A stretch of DNA of 64,000 nt from Megalobrama amblycephala. Its lineage: Eukaryota; Chordata; Actinopteri; Cypriniformes; Xenocyprididae. The translations under genes were made by a program, and so were the position numbers. Shown here piece after piece: positions 35,169 through 46,164 of this stretch. The stretch is taken from assembly GCF_018812025.1 (NCBI RefSeq), contig NC_063049.1, positions 10,545,537 through 10,609,536 on the forward strand. The letters are read 5' to 3'. The stretch's first letter is position 1. Every line of letters begins with the position of its first letter. The notes beneath the pieces were generated by a model. The model did not search any database and was not told the DNA's origin. It worked only from the letters and a program-made list of their open reading frames with translations.

Positions 35169-36810
35169 GTGGGCCATTCTACAGAATTGGTTCAAAGTCA
35201 GAGTTGGAAACGTCTTGAAAAAAATTTGTCTTTTTCCACAAATTTTGTATGTATGCAAATATGTATGCAAATATCCAAGGTACACATTTCTAATAACTGT
35301 GCAGTTAATTCTTTTATTGTATTTTCAGAAAGTTTTGGAATATTTTTCCTCTCCCCAAATTTGTCACTACTAAAACACAATATTAAGTAATTTAATAAGA
35401 AGAGTTACATTGACCTATTAAGATTTTGTTTACATCTACCTTGTAAATATTAAAGAAAAAAAAAAGTTCACAGGTAAATCAATACTAATTACAATTTTAA
35501 CAACATTTCAAGTGTAGTTATTTGTTGTATTTTGAATCCAATCTTTCTTTGTAAAAGGCATAAACTTTATCAAACTGATTTCAAAGTTAAGGATTCATTA
35601 GTTTGAATATACAATGAACCAAACACTATCATTAGTTGATATCTATCACTATCTATCTATCACTATCTTTGTTGATAATTCAACATACTTTATTTTTGAC
35701 AAAACAACCCAAGTTTCAGTCATGACTGCACATTTTCGGTAGTGACACCACATCAAATTACAGAATTTTAACTTGTACACTAAAACACTACTAAAACATA
35801 TTAAAATACTAATAATTTGCATAACTGTACTAAAATTGTGTTTATTTCCCCAAATAAAGGATTATGTATTCCCTTTTGTCACCATAAAAACAATGATGAC
35901 ATGTTTTGGTCATGACTGTTTCGGTAGCGAATTTTAGATACTTTTGAGCCTAGCTCAAAGATGCTAATCAGCACATGGTTAGCTAGCACAGTTCTGAACA
36001 GTTGTACACAGAAAAAAAAACTAAATTTTATCAAATAACACTCAAAAAATTATGTCACAACGGAAACTTCACCACATGTTTCGGTCATGACTGTTTCGGT
36101 AGTGACAGTTTTACATACTTTTGAGTCTAGCTCAAAGATGCTAATCAGCACATGGTTAGCTAAAACAGATCTGAACAGTTGTACACACATAACAACTAAA
36201 TTTAATAAAATAACACCCAAAAATGTTTGCTTAAATGCAGAAAAAGGTGTTTGGTAAAGACTTTCCTTAAAGTTATACACAGATTTTCAGATTTGTGAAC
36301 ACATTTACCTCAAAATTATGTACCTATCTACTATGAATGAGAGGGAGGGACATGGGAATATTTCCTGATCAAAAATGTAGAGGTGTGGTTAAGTCTCAGC
36401 TAATGGACAAAAACATACACGTGACATGAAAATGTGTGACATTTTTTTACATAAAGTTTCATGATTTAAAAATAAAATATAAAATAAATATTTTTTAACT
36501 TCACTTAAAAAAATCTAAAATAAATTTCTAAAAACAACAATGGAAAACAAATTGCAAAAATTATAATTTTCACAAGTTGAAATTTAGAGGTAAGGGTACA
36601 AAGACAGCCATCTTCCAATTGAAAGTACCAAATAAATGCTGATTTTATATATATTAAGCTTACTGATATTTTAAATATTATTGTGGAAGTCAATAAATAA
36701 TAGAAGGATTTTTGTAAATATCTAACATTTGAATACTTAAATACTTTTTTAATGTGTTTGTTTTTTGGTTGTGGAACAGCAGGTTGCACCAATTCTGTAG
36801 AATGGCCCAC
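35169..36810. mobile_element. inverted-repeat transposon, 1642 bp, with internal duplication
   Basis: Ends GTGGGCCATTCTACAGAATT and AATTCTGTAGAATGGCCCAC are perfect inverted repeats of about 23 bp. I cannot see a convincing target duplication, so the superfamily is open. The interior is AT-rich and lacks a long frame. Two direct repeats of about 174 bp (starting at 35901 and 36075) carry 'TTTCGGTCATGACTGTTTCG' and 'GATGCTAATCAGCACATGGT'; a further partial motif lies near 35715. Confidence 0.75.
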
Positions 36811-37029
36811 TTCCACATGCTGAAAAGTGCTTCCTACATTTTAGATGAAGGAGTGACCATGAATTATGTGTCCTGTGCTTCCTGTTTTCCTTTTGAAGTG
36901 TAGATCAGACATCTATACCTCACTCTTTGAAGCCATATTTAGTAGAGAGCTCTGCTAAATGCTTATCTGTACAAATGCATTCTGGACAACAGGGCTGCCT
37001 TCCCTCCCGTCAATCATCTATTGCTCTAA
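36811..37029. other. no gene seen
   Basis: Short plain spacer. Confidence 0.5.
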
Positions 37030-37237
37030 GGCAGGGAAAGGCAACGTCGGTCCTGAAGTTCCGCTGTTCTGCAGAGTTTAGTTTAGTTCCAACCCTAATC
37101 AAACACACCTGAACAAGCAAATCAATGTCTTCAGGATTACTAAAGCTACAGGCAGGTGAGTTTTTATCAGGGTTGTAGCAAAACTGTGCAATACAGCGGT
37201 ACTCCAGGACCAATGTTGCCCATCCCTGTTCTAAGGG
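37030..37237. mobile_element. short MITE (CAGGGAAAGGCAACGT ... GTTGCCCATCCCTG)
   Basis: About 200 bp with imperfect inverted ends, 'AAACACACCTGAACAAGCAA' in the middle and 'GCGGTACTCCAGGACCAATG' near the right. It resembles 46165-46375 and 61640-61810. Confidence 0.65.
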
Positions 37238-37384
37238 TTTTAACTTTCATCATTATATAGAAAATACAGGCTTTCCAGAACATCTACACTGTGCTGTTTG
37301 CAGTAACAGAGATCATTTGAATGAAAGAGCCTGCTAAAGTAATACATGTAAATCAATAACTGTAGATCACAAACTTAGGCTCAC

Positions 37385-37870
37385 TGGAAAAAAGTGCCTG
37401 TGGCGACATTTCTGCAGAATGATATCACGTTGCTTCTTGCACGTTTTGCAACAATTGTGACACTTTAGTACCTGCGTACTAGTGACAGTTTTATCCAAAA
37501 CAGGTGAACTTGAATCTGGTTGAATCTGTTGATTGTTGTACGTATTGTGGGAGTTTGGAAATGAAATGTCCGGTAAGTGGCGCTAAAAGGTTATCATGCT
37601 TGAAAATAACATACCATACCTACACTAAACGCTAAACATATCCAATTAACAAAAGCAAACATTAGGTAAAAATTAATTTGCTGAAACAACCATGCATTTT
37701 AGCTTGCTTCTACAAGTCTTTGAGCTCTTTTATCATGACTTGTGTTTCACAGGATTCATTCCCAAGCGCTCCACATCACAAGTGCAAATGTTGTACCAGG
37801 TGAGCTACCGAGCAAGTTTACTATGTTAGAAAAGCCATACATATGGGCCTGGTTACATGATTCAAAGTTC
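37385..37870 (-). repeat. tRNA-like interspersed repeat, copy B (shared with 8210-8640)
   Basis: Shares 'AAAGTGCCTGTGGCGACATT' on the left and 'TGTACCAGGTGAGCTACCGA' on the right with 8210-8640. It is somewhat longer and has an extra block at about 37450-37560. Confidence 0.5.
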
Positions 37871-39180
37871 TGCAAAAAAATATAGAAGCACATTTTTATA
37901 TTGAGCCTACAAGGTAAGTTGGTAGACCATGCAACACATTTAAGACCCATGTCTCAATTTAAAAAGTGAAATGAAGTATTATCTGAAGAAAGAATGAAAG
38001 AATCTGGAATGACATGAGGGTGAGTAAATGAGGAGAATTTTTGGGTTGAGTATCCCTTTAATAAATGATCTTATGTAATGGCATATTCATGAAAATGACA
38101 GATCAGCCAGACAGAGGAACTCGAAGAGCTCTGACAGATCATACAACTCCATATAAAAGTCTATCAGAGAATGAAAAACAGAGACATCCTGCTGACTGAT
38201 CAGACACCCAACCAGAAAACAGAAGATCATACTAGAGCCGGGACTGCTGTTGTGACAGAAGACAGAGAAAAGAAAGACTTCCGTTGTTTGATGAGAACTC
38301 CATTAATGCTGATCACAGAAACAAACAAGAGCTAGTGAGTGATAAACAACTGATTTATAACAGCACCATAATATAACATTCAGTCTGCGCTTTTAAGTCA
38401 TTAAAAGTACATCCCCATCTCATTAAAACTACAACTGTCTTTCTCACTGCTCCACACCCTCATTACTGATGTAAATACTCTCTTTCTTCCAAGGTCCCTT
38501 TAGAAAGATAAGAAATCAAACCAGAAACTACTAAATGCCAACACTGTAATGAGGCAGTAACAGATGAGATTTCACTTAAGTCATATAAGACAAGTAAGAC
38601 AAGAGGTGCTTTTTTTTTTTTTTTTTTCAGACTCGGCAAATACCACAAATCACCTAAATGAATGAAGATCTGTTTTTTCCCCCTGAAAAATGAAGAAAGT
38701 ACACTAATCTAATATATGTCTCCTCATAATTTTCAGAAGTGCTCAGATTTGCAAAGAAACCAAAGCCTGTAGTTTAAAAGCAGAGATCTCAATGATCCTG
38801 TTTCCACCTGGTATTAAGATGTGTTTTTCGTGATCCATTCACAAGTAATCATCCAAGAAGCATTACCATTTTCCCCTACTATTAGCATGCATTTTAAATG
38901 CGTCTCCAGTGACCACTTATGTTTGGATTTCATTAAGACATTCCATCTCCAATCAGGTTTCTCCAAAACCAAATGATCTATGAGCTGTGCTATCCACATT
39001 GATTTCATTGGCAACAATTGCCTCATTTGTGTCTATTTTTATTCCTCCTGAAGAATTATAGGTGAAACAACTGAGACAAAGTAAATTCCTACATAAAACA
39101 TAACTCTCCATTAACTCTCCTGAGATATGAAAAAGCCACTGCTGAGCAATACAACTGACCTATGGATAGTTAATATGAGA
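37871..39180. other. no gene seen; MITE end fragment
   Basis: 'GGTGAGTAAATGAGGAG' to 'GAGTATCCCTTTAATA' at about 38018-38063 is the right end of a TTAA-type MITE. A 23-bp poly-T lies at about 38607-38629. Nothing else is supported. Confidence 0.5.
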
Positions 39181-40254
39181 TATACACCGATCAGGCATAA
39201 CATTATGACCACCTTTCTAATATTGTGCTGGTCCACCTTTTGCTGCCAAAACAGCCCTGACCCGTCGAGGCATGGGCTCCACTAGACCCCCGAAGGTGTG
39301 TTGTGGTATCTGCACCAAGATGTTAGCAGCAGATCCTTTAAGTCCTGTAAGTTGCAAGGTGGGGCCTCCATGAATCGGACTTGTTTGTTCAACACATCCC
39401 ACAGATGCTCGATTGGATTGAGATCTGGGGAATTTGGAGGCCAAGTCAACACCACAAACTCGTTGTTGTGCTTCTCAAACCATTCCTGAATCATTTTTGC
39501 TTTGTGGCAGGGCACATTATCCTGCTGAAAAAGACCACAGCCACCAGGGAATACCATTTCCATGAAAGGGTGTACATGGTCTGAAACAATGCTTAGGTAG
39601 GTGGTACGTGTCAAAGTAACATCCACATGGATGGCAGCACCCTAGGTTTCCCAGCAGAACATTGCCTAAAGCATCACACTGTCTCCGCCAGCTTGCCTTC
39701 TTCCCATAGTGCATCCTGGTGCCATGTGTTCCCCAGGTAAGTGACGCACACGCACCCGGCCATTCATGTGATGTAAAAGAAAGCATGATTCATCAGACCA
39801 GGCCACCTTCTTCCATTGCTCCGTGGTCCAGTTCTGATGCTCATGTGCCCACTGTTGGTGCTTTCGGCGGTGGACAGGGGTCAGCATGGGCACCCTGACT
39901 GGCCTGCGGCTATGGAGCCCCATATGCAACAAACTGTGATGCACTGTGTATTCTGACACCTTTCTATCAGAACCAGCATTAACGTCTTGAGCAATTTGAG
40001 CTACAGTAGCTCATCTGTTGGATCGGACCACACGGACCAGCCTTTGCTCCCCACGTGCATCAATGAGCCTTAGTCGCCCATTACCCTGTCGCCGGTTCAC
40101 CGCTGTTCCTTCCTTGGACCACTTTTGATAGACACTGACCACTGCAGACCGGGAACACCCCACAAGAGCTGCAGTTTTGGAGATGCTCTGACCCAGTCAT
40201 TTAGCCATCACAATTTGGCCTTTGTCAAACTCACTCAAATCTTGATCAGTGTAT
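39181..40254 (-). mobile_element. Tc1-like transposon, copy 1, 5' end deleted
   Basis: The left terminus is TATACACCGATCAGGCATAA and the right terminus is the short remnant TTGATCAGTGTAT, both at TA. The sequence upstream of the transposase start plus most of the right inverted repeat is missing, so codon 'DLSEFDKG' sits almost at the element end. It carries the transposase relic below. A second copy of the same family is at 55562-57416. Confidence 0.9.
39217..40240 (-). pseudogene. Tc1/mariner transposase relic with DD36E-type spacing
   Basis: Encodes nearly the whole enzyme: an N-terminal helix-turn-helix region ([32 protein letters not shown]), first catalytic Asp in AWSDES, second in QQDNVPCH, Glu in NPIEHLWD, and C-terminus PRRVRAVLAAKGG. 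The reading frame is broken by four in-frame stops (40197-40199, 40011-40013, 39666-39668, 39642-39644) and a frameshift near 39300-39330, where the C-terminal segment moves to another frame. Between the second Asp and the Glu, which lie in one uninterrupted frame, are 36 residues, against 34 in canonical Tc1. It is dead and could bind element ends at most. Such transposases cut and paste at TA sites. Confidence 0.9.
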
Positions 40255-41744
40255 GCACATGAATTTGTGAACCTCCCTGTCTTTAATACATTGCCTCTTG
40301 GAGTTATGGAGGTGGCTATTTCCATCCCCTGGTCCCTGAGAGATATCACACACCACGTGCTGTATGGTTTGTCAGTTGTCACGTTTGGCTTTATTAATGA
40401 TAAGAGGAAAGGCAGGTGGGACTTGTGGTTCAGGAGTCATGTCTCAGTGACAGCTGCTACAGGCAACCTTTGACCCTCCTTATATCCACTAGGGTCTAGT
40501 TTCTCTGTGTTAGATGAACAGAGGTCTCTACACAAGCACATACCTCACTATGACTAATGAAAGGTCACTTCAGTTCTGCACAGTAATCTAAAAAAAGTGC
40601 TTCATGAGGTATTTTATTTAATGACAAAGCAAGTATTCAGTAGTCGAGTAGCCAATGCAGTTAGGAGCAGAGTTGCAGATAACCAATACATATAGGTTAA
40701 TGACAGAAAAGGAAATTAACACTGATTTTACATAATATCACTAAAATATTTCAAGTACAAAAAATATAAAACATTTATAAAAAAGTCAAAGTAACACTTC
40801 TTAATCAGCCAAGCAGTCAACGTTCACTTTACAGGGTAAAGATGGAGCTAAATGAAAGTATTTCAGAGATTTAAACATTTTCAAAAGAGTTTATGGGATT
40901 TTGAAAGTAATATATTTGTAAGACAAACATAGCCTGAGGCATATGGAGTTTGAAAGCTCATTATAAAACAGCATATTTTACCCACATCTGAGTTACCTCA
41001 GATATACCTTGCAGGGTGTAACATTCTTTTTGTCCTTTTTAAATTGACCAATATAACTGTTTTACACAAGGAGTCTCAAATGCAGCTTTAGTTCAACTAT
41101 GCCAACAGCCTCAAAATGAATGGGCAAAAACACAAAACACTTAAACAGGTACCACAAAATACCTTCAATTCAAAACACACCATTAAACCTTGAGCAGTGT
41201 AAATGTGTGCCTGCCATTACAGGAACGGCCCTGAGAACAACCAATACTCAACATTTCTCAACAAGAAAATGAAAAATAAACATTTTACATACCCCCCCCA
41301 AGGCAGACATTTAAAGCAGTTAGAGTTACTGATCTGTTTATTTAAAATGTAATATCTCCTGTCCAACCAAGACATTAACTCCAAATATTTCAAAAGGTAC
41401 AGCACAATATGAAGCAAACCAAAACCATGTGCAGCGTGTGTTGGGTGCTTATTCAGCTGTAGTTGCTATTTCGGCCTCCCTGTTACAAAACAAACACACA
41501 CACACACACACACACACATTCATTTTACCAAGCTCTGGATTAAGGGAGCAATTTGAAATGCATTTGAGAGTGTATTTTGACACAGGTCTTGTTGGCTTGT
41601 GTGTGTGTTTCTAACCTAGAAATATTTTAGGGACAAAATTGCTTTCCCAGGAATGAAGGAAATGAAACAACACCTACTTTTGTGAATGTCCTTAAAGTGA
41701 AAACTGATTCTTTATTCAAATTTGCCATTTCTGATAAAAGTGTA
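40255..41744. other. no gene seen; (CA)n at 41493-41518
   Basis: Plain DNA with a CA microsatellite. Short frames only. Confidence 0.5.
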
Positions 41745-42165
41745 AATTCATGCCATGTCTTTATCGCCAAATGTTTGTGCAAACGCTCCTTTCTATGGTG
41801 CACATGATATGACCAAAATCACCCCTTTCTAATTAGCAGGTTTGGTTATTTCAGTACAATGACATTCTAGAGAATTGTGCACTTTTTTTACAGTTTGGCT
41901 TTTCTATTCCATTCATACAATAACGCTGTGCAAAATGTGAGGTCCATTTAGAAATGATTTACCATGTCTGGCATGGAAAACAAGATTGGCCTGCATAAAG
42001 CCCCACTGAAAACATTTGGGATGCATTGAAACCATGAGCTAGACTCCATCACCCAACACCACTGCCTAACCTCACTAATGCAGCCGTGTTCCAACATCTA
42101 TTTGAAAGTCTTTCCAGAAGAGTAGAAGCTGTGAGGGAGAAGCAACTTCTCATTAATTGCCATAC
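41745..42165 (+). pseudogene. relic of a Tc1/mariner-type transposase 3' end
   Basis: In the + frame near 42050-42130 the sequence reads LPNLTNAAVFQHLFESLSRR followed by VEAVREK, matching the C-terminal 'PDLTNA...FQ.LVESLPRRVEAV' of a fish Tc1-like transposase (from memory), with a deletion after LTNA. Upstream 'CGCCAAATGTTTGTGCAAAC' and 'TTTGGGATGCATTGAAACC' fit the same element. No intact frame. Confidence 0.6.
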
Positions 42166-42665
42166 TTTTAGAATTAAACAAATAAAAAAATGAATGAATT
42201 CATAGTAATACCCTCTATAATTGCAGTGGCTACACTTGCTCACTGTTGATATAAACACACAAAAGCCTATAAGCAGCTGATAACTAAATGTACTCAATTT
42301 CTTCCAAGCCAGATAAAAATGTATAACAGTTTCAGCTGTTAACTTCCTCCCACGCTTGAACTTGACAGTGGCACACGTGAATGGTCCTGTGTCAGACGTG
42401 GACTCTTAAAAAGAGTCTGGCGTCCAGCAGCGTGACAGAGACACGCGTTGAGAGACTTCCTATGTGTGTCGGGTATCAGCTGCTGAGAACAGCAGACAGA
42501 AACACACTATAACAGCCTTTCAGCTGCCACCGAGACACACAGAGAGACACTTGTACCACAGTCCTTTAACTGGCTGATGGGTATCAGAGCCTCCCCCAGC
42601 ATCAGCTAGGAAGAATTATTCAGAGACTTCAAGACATATAACATTTTGTATATATACCTATACAG
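42166..42665. other. no gene seen
   Basis: Plain DNA. Confidence 0.5.
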
Positions 42666-42669
42666 ATAG

Positions 42670-42995
42670 GTCACTTGTGATTTTGCCAAGTAAGATATGT
42701 TCCTGGATCAACATCTTTGTTGATCCTGGAACAACATTCCAAGCAAACAATCAGATTTGAGGGACAAGTTTACCGTTTATGTCCAGTTTAGGCTTGCAAC
42801 TAGGGTTAGGTGCTTCTACATCAATGCTATTCACTTATCTTTCCCCTCTGATTTTAGGGATAAGTTATGGGTAGGATTAGGTTTAGGGGTAGGAATAGGG
42901 TTAAGACTAAATGCTCAGACTGGAATGTTGTTCCAGGATCAACAAAATATGTTAATCCAGGAACATGTCTTACTTGGAAAAATCACAGTGACCCT
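42670..42995. mobile_element. TGTTCCTGGATCAACA inverted-repeat element, copy 2
   Basis: The left end GGTCACTTGTGATTTTGCCA continuing into AAGTAAGATATGTTCCTGGA is mirrored at the right by TCCAGGAACATGTCTTACTT and AATCACAGTGACC, about 44-50 bp of imperfect inverted repeat. A second nested inverted pair, TGTTGATCCTGGAACAAC, lies just inside. The interior matches 15258-15520. Non-coding. Confidence 0.8.
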
Positions 42996-43046
42996 ATAGG
43001 GATACGTCACTTCTGTCTCATGACCCTTTGTTGTATCCATTTTTAA

Positions 43047-43420
43047 AGGGGTCATGAATTGAGAAATCAAATTTTCCTTGATATTTTGACATATAAGAGG
43101 TCTTTGTAATATAAAAATATCCTGAGATTTTTAGAATTCCAGTTTTTATTGAAACCAAGCTGCCAAAACGACTTGTTTTGGATTTTGTCACATTATGACG
43201 TCATAGTGAGACGAAAGATCGCTTCTACAGAAGAAAATCAACGCTTACTTCTACATCACTGCCTCTTTATAATAATGTATCTTAATAAACACATGCCAAG
43301 TTGTGGAAAAACACAGTCTTTGCATTGCCATCCTTGTGATCCTAACATTAAGAAAGTGTGGGTGAATTTTTTTTTTTAACGAAGTTTCAGATCGCATCAG
43401 TACGCTGTTCATTTGTTCAC
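43047..43420 (+). mobile_element. TTAA-flanked element fragment (AGGGGTCATGAATTGAG)
   Basis: Follows TTAA (43043-43046). The first 100 bp match the right end of the element at 60266-61528 in reverse complement ('GGGGTCATGAATTGAGAAAT'; 'ATATAAGAGGTC'). The right end is lost before the TTAA at 43421. Confidence 0.7.
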
Positions 43421-43685
43421 TTAAAGGGCACCTATTATGCCCCTTTTTACAAGATGTAATATTGGTCTTGGGTGTCCCCAGAATGTATTTGTGAAGTTTC
43501 AGCACAAAATACCCCACAGTTAATTTATTATAACCATTTAAAAATGTCATTTTTGGGGCCTGTTTTAAAAAGAGCTGTTTTGGTGTGTACCACCTTAAAT
43601 ATAAATGAGCTGCATATCCCCGCCCTGCCTTTGGATGAGGGCGTAACTTGCATACCTATGGCAATAAACAGAGGGTAGAAGCAGA

Positions 43686-43847
43686 ATGGCTGAGAATGAG
43701 AGACCCGCTGTTTTGAATGGCATTCAGCCGTACATGTTTGAACCGGAATCAGACCCAGATGATGAAGAGACTCCGGCAGAAGAAACACAATTGAGAATGG
43801 AGCCGGACGTCTCTGAATGGTTATTTGATACATTTATGTACTTATAG
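43686..43847 (+). CDS. 53-aa element-encoded ORF, second copy
   Basis: Same length and layout as 17144-17305, with substitutions at four residues (Ser/Asn, Tyr/Asn, Gln/Pro, Ala/Val) and no stop or indel. Starts MAENERPAVLNGIQPYMFEP. Whether retention of the frame reflects selection on the parent element or merely recent copying cannot be decided from two copies. Confidence 0.4.
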   Translation: MAENERPAVLNGIQPYMFEPESDPDDEETPAEETQLRMEPDVSEWLFDTFMYL

Positions 43848-44166
43848 AGTTTTAATCGCGTCCCCTTTGCAATTATGGATGTGCAACACACACACACACA
43901 CTGTGATAACGTTCGCGCAATTTTTTGAAACTACAAACACAAATACTGTGATAACGTTTGCTAAGTAAACATACACAGATTTTAATACAATATCTTTAAA
44001 AAATATATATATATATATACGTGTGGATACACACTATACAAACAAGGTTTAAATTATATACACAGACATTCTACGACGACGACAACAACTTTAGACGCAT
44101 TTGTTATTGAATTGGCTGACATCGACTGAAATGACTATTTGCTCAAAAAACATTAAATACACTTAC

Positions 44167-44455
44167 TTCTTCTGGAGGTGACGTTGGATCGCGAACAGTA
44201 GGCAACGATCCACACTTGAGGATTAACTTTGAAGCAAGACCTGCTTTGAATTGACCCTCGTTCTCAAAACAGTCAGTCAAAAAATTATTTGCGCAAACAT
44301 TTTATTTTATATTTTGGAATTTTGAGTGGCGCCTTTCTTTCGTAAATAAAATCCATCTACTGCGTTTTCAGTGGCTCTGATGTCGGAAGTAAGTGAAAAC
44401 TACTATGTTCATTATTACATCCCACAACAGAACACTTATGTTTCTCAGGAGACAT
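44167..44455 (-). pseudogene. THAP exon, frameshifted copy
   Basis: Starts MSPEKHKCSVVGC and keeps the splice donor at its 3' side. A net 4-bp insertion at about 44300-44311 shifts the frame just before the third zinc ligand (C-A-N-H in copy 1), so the THAP fold cannot be completed. Confidence 0.75.
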
Positions 44456-45132
44456 TACCGGCTGTCGTTGAAACAATGGAGGATGGTTGACAGATCACCG
44501 AGGTCGGGGTCTATGCCAAAACCAGATTGTCAATCAAACCACGTGGGTGGGGCTTAGTGCAATTCTACGTCACAGTGAGAGCAATCTTAGAACAGGGCGT
44601 TCTGAGACAGTGCTTATGAATTATTGAGATTGTAAAAAAACCACTGGGTGGATTTTTCTCATTCTAGGGTGGTTTTGCTCACACACTGCCAACACACATT
44701 TATGGTCAAACACCATGTAAAAGTGAATTTTGCATAATAGGTGCCCTTTAACCCTTAAATGCATACCTCGGGTCTTTAGTGACCCGGGACATCATTCACT
44801 ACCCTCCTCCTTGTTCATTTTTTAAAGTTAGACATCAACCTTCTTGGTATTCCTCAATCAATTTATTATAAAGAATATAACAAGAAAAAAATCATAAAAT
44901 TATAAAAGAATGCCTATTTTTTGCGTTCATTTTGTGTAAAAATTGTATAGGGTCGCAAACGACCCTAGGTGTGTATGAGTGTACATATATTTTTTCTGCA
45001 CAACAATAATTGAATCTTAGATGACAGAAAAAGTGCAATTCACCTTTATTCCACAAGGTGGAAATGTCTGATACACAATGCTGAAGTGACGACTCATTCA
45101 GACAGAAAACGAAATAATAAGAGAAACATAAA

Positions 45133-45275
45133 ATGGCTCAGCGATTTACTGCAGATCAAGTAATGAACGCAATCAAATATGACTGTCACTGTCACTGGAT
45201 GGATCTGGTGAAACTGTTAGCGATCAAAATATTGATTTTGAAGATGTTGAAAATTATATAGTTTTGAGAATACGT
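45133..45275 (+). pseudogene. piggyBac-type transposase N-terminal relic
   Basis: Reads MAQRFTADQVMNAIKYD, then shifts frame into DGSGETVSDQNIDFEDVEN, an acidic stretch. A short MAQRFT-like start followed by acidic residues fits the N-terminus of fish piggyBac-like transposases as I remember them. The catalytic part is absent. Confidence 0.45.
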
Positions 45276-45579
45276 TTGAGATCGCGAATGGGCTCATATT
45301 CGTGACCTCAAACATAAAAATAGCCTATTATTTGCTGAATTTACTGGGAAATGAGCTCTGAGGAGGACAGTGGTGATGGCATAAAACATCTGCTCAAACT
45401 GAGCCCTTTCAAGCTCCAAAAGGTATCAAAATATGCTTTATTTTATTCTTCTGTTACTCAAATATCAGAGGAGTTTTATATTATCGTGACAGGTAGAGAT
45501 CCTTCCATGTTAGGTATTGATCCGGGTCGATAAAGACCCGAATATGTAAGAATGATTGGTGAAACAGTCATGCATTTAA

Positions 45580-46116
45580 AGGTGCTAAAGAGGATGTTTT
45601 GTTTTATACATTTTTGCAATATTACTTGAAACTGTCTTTACTAACTGATAAAAGACTATTTATTAGGTGCACTGAAAGGAATAATATTAATATACATCAT
45701 CTGTGCACGAGGTAGGGCCTTAAAAACATCAGCCAATCGTTTACGCGATCATCGCGTAAACGATTGGCCCTCTGGCATGTCAATCACTGCCGTGACGTTC
45801 CTTGTGAGAGACGTGTGCGGCTGCGCGCTCCAGTAACTTTCCACACTCCACAGACGCCGCATGCAATGTTTTTGTCCGGAGACAGGAGTAACAACTGCAG
45901 ATTATGAGTTACCTGCGGTGAGTCCGACATAATGAATCCACTAACACAACACAGCGAATGCCGGTGGTAAACACTCGTGTTCCAATACGAGTGTTTACGA
46001 GTTTTGGGAGGCGTTCCTTCGAAGGAGGGGGGTTGTTCTTTACGCATGCGCTCATTTCAAAAACTCAGTAACAGTCTTTGGTTTCTCAGTCGACAAAAAG
46101 ATCCTCTTTAGCACCT
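45580..46116 (+). mobile_element. TTAA-flanked MITE, 537 bp (AGGTGCTAAAGAGGAT ends)
   Basis: TTAA (45576-45579 and 46117-46120) flanks AGGTGCTAAAGAGGAT ... ATCCTCTTTAGCACCT. It sits inside the right inverted repeat of the piggyBac-like element. Contains a perfect 18-bp-arm palindrome at 45732-45768. Non-coding. Confidence 0.9.
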
Positions 46117-46164
46117 TTAAGGGTTCATTTTATTAGTTTTTAAACAAGATACCTGACATTAAAA

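Larger units (their letters stand above)
43425..44747. mobile_element. TTAA-flanked Kolobok-like element, copy 2 (1323 bp)
   Basis: TTAA (43421-43424 and 44748-44751) and perfect AGGGCACCTATTATGC inverted ends, as in copy 1 at 16884-18171. By eye the two copies agree at well over 90%, with small indels (an extra TA-rich stretch near 44000-44027, a longer CA run near 43890). This copy keeps the 53-codon ORF but has a broken THAP exon. Its right-hand TTAA is also the left-hand TTAA of the piggyBac-like element that follows. Confidence 0.85.
44752..46123 (+). mobile_element. piggyBac-like element, right end split by another TTAA element
   Basis: Left end CCCTTAAATGCAT follows TTAA (44748-44751). 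The right end is its inverted copy ATGCATTTAAGGG, interrupted inside its own TTAA by the element 45580-46116, then followed by TTCA (a decayed TTAA). CCC-starting ends at TTAA fit piggyBac. Three small hairpins of GGGTC/GACCC type lie at 44769-44786, 44949-44966 and 45523-45540. A decayed transposase start is at 45133. Confidence 0.8.

Noticed and set aside
34932..35390. 152-codon open frame on the + strand
   Set aside because: It crosses the left terminus of the transposon at 35169 and has no recognisable domain.
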